The notes beneath the pieces are model-generated. The model saw only the letters and a program-made list of their open reading frames with translations. It was not told the origin of the DNA and ran no database searches. The position numbers and the translations under genes are program-made. 64,000 nt of DNA from Nitrospirota bacterium (GTDB taxonomy: Bacteria > Nitrospirota > Thermodesulfovibrionia > Thermodesulfovibrionales > UBA1546). The DNA lies in the NCBI GenBank assembly GCA_016195565.1, contig JACPZK010000005.1, positions 42,151-106,150 on the forward strand. Direction: 5' to 3'. The stretch's first letter is position 1, and the number at the start of each line of letters is the position of its first letter. Shown piece after piece: positions 61,803-64,000 of the stretch.

Positions 61803-61852
61803 TTTAGACCTCCTTTTTAGCTATAAGCTGATAGCTGACAGCCGTCGGCTTT

Positions 61853-62179
61853 TTACTTTGTTTTTACTGTTGCTTCCATGCCGGTTGTCCTGCCGTACCT
61901 TACTGCATCTATTGCATGTCCGGCAAGCCAGCCAAGAAGTGAAGCTCCTGTTACGAATACGAAACCAGCCATAAGAATCCCGAACACCATAGATGCTCCA
62001 ACTATTATTCTTGGCAGCACTGCTGAACTTACAGGTGTCCCGAATATGCTGCCTGCTATGTTAAGTCCAATAACACCTCCTATAAATGAGCCGGGGAGCA
62101 ATCCGATTATTGCAAAGAGCACAAGCCCTGCCCCTGCTCCGATGTATAATCCTTTCTTTGCCATTTCCCTTGTTTTCAT
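61853..62179 (-). CDS. Small Gly-rich membrane protein, paralogue 3
   Basis: 108 residues: KKGLYIGAGAGLVLFAIIGL, PGSFIGGVIGL, GTPVSSAVLPRII, then a second hydrophobic part. This is the same plan as paralogues 1 and 2 but more diverged. First gene of the cluster; AAAGGAGG before the ATG, and a sigma54 promoter match 38 bases upstream. Function unknown. Confidence 0.7.
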   Translation of the reverse strand: MKTREMAKKGLYIGAGAGLVLFAIIGLLPGSFIGGVIGLNIAGSIFGTPVSSAVLPRIIVGASMVFGILMAGFVFVTGASLLGWLAGHAIDAVRYGRTTGMEATVKTK

Positions 62180-62216
62180 TTTTGTTTCCTCCTTTCGTTG
62201 TTCTTCCTCTTATAGC

Positions 62217-62233
62217 TGCATCTTCCATGCCAG
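62217..62233 (-). promoter_or_regulatory. Sigma54 (-24/-12) promoter
   Basis: On the minus strand CTGGCATGGAAGATGCA matches YTGGCACGRNNNTTGCW at 15 of 17 positions, with GG and GC at the required spacing. Transcription would begin near 62205, about 26 bases before paralogue 3. The NtrC-type activator at 55753 is the obvious candidate regulator. Confidence 0.75.
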
Positions 62234-62304
62234 GTTGAATATTATTGATTCTTAAGGATTTGTAATTCTAAATCTTCCGCGAAATTGCGAAAATAGGATT
62301 TTCA

Positions 62305-62320
62305 TTTGCAGAAATGCAAA
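62305..62320. promoter_or_regulatory. Upstream activator site candidate TTTGCA-GAAA-TGCAAA
   Basis: A perfect 6-bp inverted repeat about 100 bases upstream of the predicted sigma54 start, the usual position for NtrC-type binding. A looser relative (TTCGCAATTTCGCGGAA on the minus strand) lies at about 62274-62290. Confidence 0.5.
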
Positions 62321-62355
62321 AACAGGGGAATTATTTAAAAAGAATATCCCTGAGG

Positions 62356-62478
62356 TTCTTGCAAAAGTAACATATATAAGATTGCTTCGTAGTTTCACTC
62401 CTCGCAATGACAATAAACACGCCATTTGTCATTGCGAGCGGAGCGAAGCAATCCTATTTTTCAGGACTTTTGCAAGAA
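62356..62478. repeat. 123-bp element with 13-bp terminal inverted repeats
   Basis: TTCTTGCAAAAGT (62356-62368) and ACTTTTGCAAGAA (62466-62478) are perfect inverses, enclosing REP-like halves (GATTGCTTCG ... CTCGCAATGACA and TGTCATTGCGAGCG ... GCAATC). With the sigma54 promoter and upstream site it accounts for the gap 62180-62506, which has no gene. Confidence 0.7.
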
Positions 62479-62506
62479 GCTCTCCTGTTTAAATGATATT
62501 TTAGCG

Positions 62507-63985
62507 CTATTCCTTTTCCATCCATCGTGTGGGGAAGGTAAACTGGACAGTGGTCCCGATGTTTGGCTTGCTGTCTATTATAATCTCTCCCATGTGTTCT
62601 GATATGATTTGTCTGACAAGAGGAAGCCCCATCCCTGTTCTTCCCTTTGTGCTGTAAAACGGCTCAAATATCCTATGCAGCTCCTCTGAGGTCATCCCCT
62701 TCCCGGTGTCTGTGATTGTTAGAAATATATTATCTTCTTTTACGCTTGAGGATATCGTTATTTTCCCTCCGGATGGAGTGGCATCAATAGCGTTACCGAG
62801 AATATGTCTTACGGCTATTTTTATCAACTGCCTGTTTGCATTGAACATCAGGGGCTTATCGTATAAATTAACAGAAAGTCCGATATCCTTGTCTTTTATC
62901 TCTTGTTCTACAAGGCGAATTATGGAATATGCAATTTCATTAAAGTCCTCGCGCTTGAAAAGAAATCTTTTGCTCCTTACCAATTCATCAAAATCGGCAA
63001 CAATCTTTTCCATTTTTTGGCACTCAGACAGGATATCTTCAAGTTTATCTTTAGGAATTCCTTCCATTTCTTTTTTGCTCAACTGTCTGCAAAGCCCTCC
63101 GATAACAGTGACAGGATTTCGGATGCGGTCAGCTACTCTCAAGCCGATCATGCCCATGGTTCGTTCAGCGACTATATCCTCCATTTCGTGATTTAGATTT
63201 AGAACCTCTTTACTTATATCCTCGATTGTCTTTTTATCCAATTCAATTTTCTCATAAAACCATCCGAATCTTTTGTTAATGAGCCAGAAAATAATGCCGA
63301 AGAATATCGTATAAATGCCGATAAAAATCGCAACAGCTTTTCTGGCGTTTGCAAGCGGTATATGGATGGGTATGTATACTATAAATGCGTCTACCACTTC
63401 GCCTGCCTTCATATAGTATCCGGATGTTGTGCCGTATCTTTCTATTACTTCTTTTGGAGCCGCTGCAGGGTCTCCATGACAGTAAAGACAGCTTTCCTTA
63501 ACAGGGCTGCCGGCGCGGGCAATAACATAGTAATCGTAGCCTTCCTTTGATATAAAACCTTTCCATTCCTTGATATCTTTCTTTGTTCTGAAGGCGTTAA
63601 TTATACCTCTTTCAAACTCGTCGGCATTATTTTTTAAGTTCGTCGGGTTTACAGAAGCATTTTTAAAGATATAATCCGGGAATCCCTGCAGTATTCTCCT
63701 TGCAGTGCTCCCGGCAGCATAAGACCTGGACATGCCTTCCAGTATAAACTTGTGCGGCAGTTCTTTCTTAAGGACAGGTCTCAGTTCTTCCTCCACATAC
63801 TGCTTTACCGCATCTATGGCAGCAATATATAGCCTGCTCGCCTGATAGGCATGATTAATTGCATTCTGCCGCAGGACAAAGTATGTGATAGTAGAGATTA
63901 CGGGAAGAGAGATGATATAAATAAGAATCAGCAGGAGACTGAATTGTCTTTTATGGTCCAGGCTTCTAAGTTTATAAATATTCAT
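62507..63985 (-). CDS. Haem-c sensor kinase (DUF3365-like) lacking the H-box His
   Basis: 492 residues. TM1 about 14-38, an extracytoplasmic DUF3365/Tll0287-like domain (about 40-210) with CLYCH (C166, C169, H170), TM2 about 217-236, a coiled coil and a kinase core. In the dimerisation helix the expected HExxNP reads VADRIRNPVTVIGG, with Asp286 where the phospho-accepting His should be. The ATPase boxes look intact (HILGNAIDATPSGG, DTGKGM, GMGLPLVRQII). It may therefore signal without autophosphorylation or pair with another kinase. No regulator lies downstream in the window. Confidence 0.9.
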   Translation of the reverse strand: MNIYKLRSLDHKRQFSLLLILIYIISLPVISTITYFVLRQNAINHAYQASRLYIAAIDAVKQYVEEELRPVLKKELPHKFILEGMSRSYAAGSTARRILQGFPDYIFKNASVNPTNLKNNADEFERGIINAFRTKKDIKEWKGFISKEGYDYYVIARAGSPVKESCLYCHGDPAAAPKEVIERYGTTSGYYMKAGEVVDAFIVYIPIHIPLANARKAVAIFIGIYTIFFGIIFWLINKRFGWFYEKIELDKKTIEDISKEVLNLNHEMEDIVAERTMGMIGLRVADRIRNPVTVIGGLCRQLSKKEMEGIPKDKLEDILSECQKMEKIVADFDELVRSKRFLFKREDFNEIAYSIIRLVEQEIKDKDIGLSVNLYDKPLMFNANRQLIKIAVRHILGNAIDATPSGGKITISSSVKEDNIFLTITDTGKGMTSEELHRIFEPFYSTKGRTGMGLPLVRQIISEHMGEIIIDSKPNIGTTVQFTFPTRWMEKE

Positions 63986-64000
63986 TTAGCGCCCCTGTAT

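Overview
The window looks like a chromosomal segment of an uncultivated Gram-negative anaerobe, most plausibly a member of Nitrospirota (Thermodesulfovibrionia-like). This is inferred from gene content, because no rRNA gene is present. Supporting features are BamA, Skp and LptE (an outer membrane), an archaeal-type ATP-dependent DNA ligase, futalosine-route menaquinone synthesis (MqnD), SelA, many membrane-bound sensor kinases, and about 33 haem c attachment sites spread over five cytochromes and two kinases. The segment is not plasmid- or phage-like: most genes are housekeeping, short-spaced and in operons, and they are separated by many small palindromic repeats.

Layout. 1-2.2 kb: the 3' end of a secreted repeat adhesin, a MITE-like inverted repeat, and what appears to be a broken holA start. 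2.2-13 kb: leuS-lptE, a self-contained GbsR-type operon, a VapBC module, aspS-rluB and a divergent DNA ligase operon. 13-23 kb: an EndoIII-like glycosylase, mqnD, a cytosolic MgtE-N/CBS protein next to an NRAMP-like transporter, mtnA, a polyprenyl synthase, AmrA and a DUF4388-DnaJ-TPR protein. 23-32 kb: moaC, a second toxin-antitoxin pair with the toxin gene first, ferredoxin, a frameshifted SYLF lipoprotein, dapA, PilZ, dapF, AmrS, a TPR/roadblock pair and rluD. 32-46 kb: bamA-skp, a cold-shock gene, tRNA-Thr, RNase Z, galT-glgA, a large hybrid-sensor kinase with a CheY-like partner, rlmD and selA.

46-64 kb is the most distinctive part. Three two-component modules (two of them with adjacent regulators, one of those an NtrC-type sigma54 activator) surround a set of c-type cytochromes: a class II-like monohaem protein and an octahaem protein with near-identical promoters; a 7-haem membrane-anchored protein with a cytochrome b and a 6-haem lipoprotein (resembling the Geobacter CbcBA type of quinol oxidation module); and a NapC/NirT-like protein with 8 standard and one CX4CH haem site. 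The NapC-like gene lies behind three small glycine-rich membrane proteins of one unfamiliar family, and a strong sigma54 promoter match plus a palindromic upstream site precedes that cluster. Two of the kinases carry a CXXCH motif in their extracytoplasmic sensor domain, and one of these has Asp where the phospho-accepting His should be. Together these suggest a haem- or redox-sensing regulatory circuit controlling periplasmic electron transfer.

A second theme is repeat invasion. Heptamer and octamer repeats whose unit is not a multiple of three occur between genes and also inside leuS, lptE, aspS and dapF, where they stay open. A palindromic element also contributes codons to the 7-haem cytochrome.
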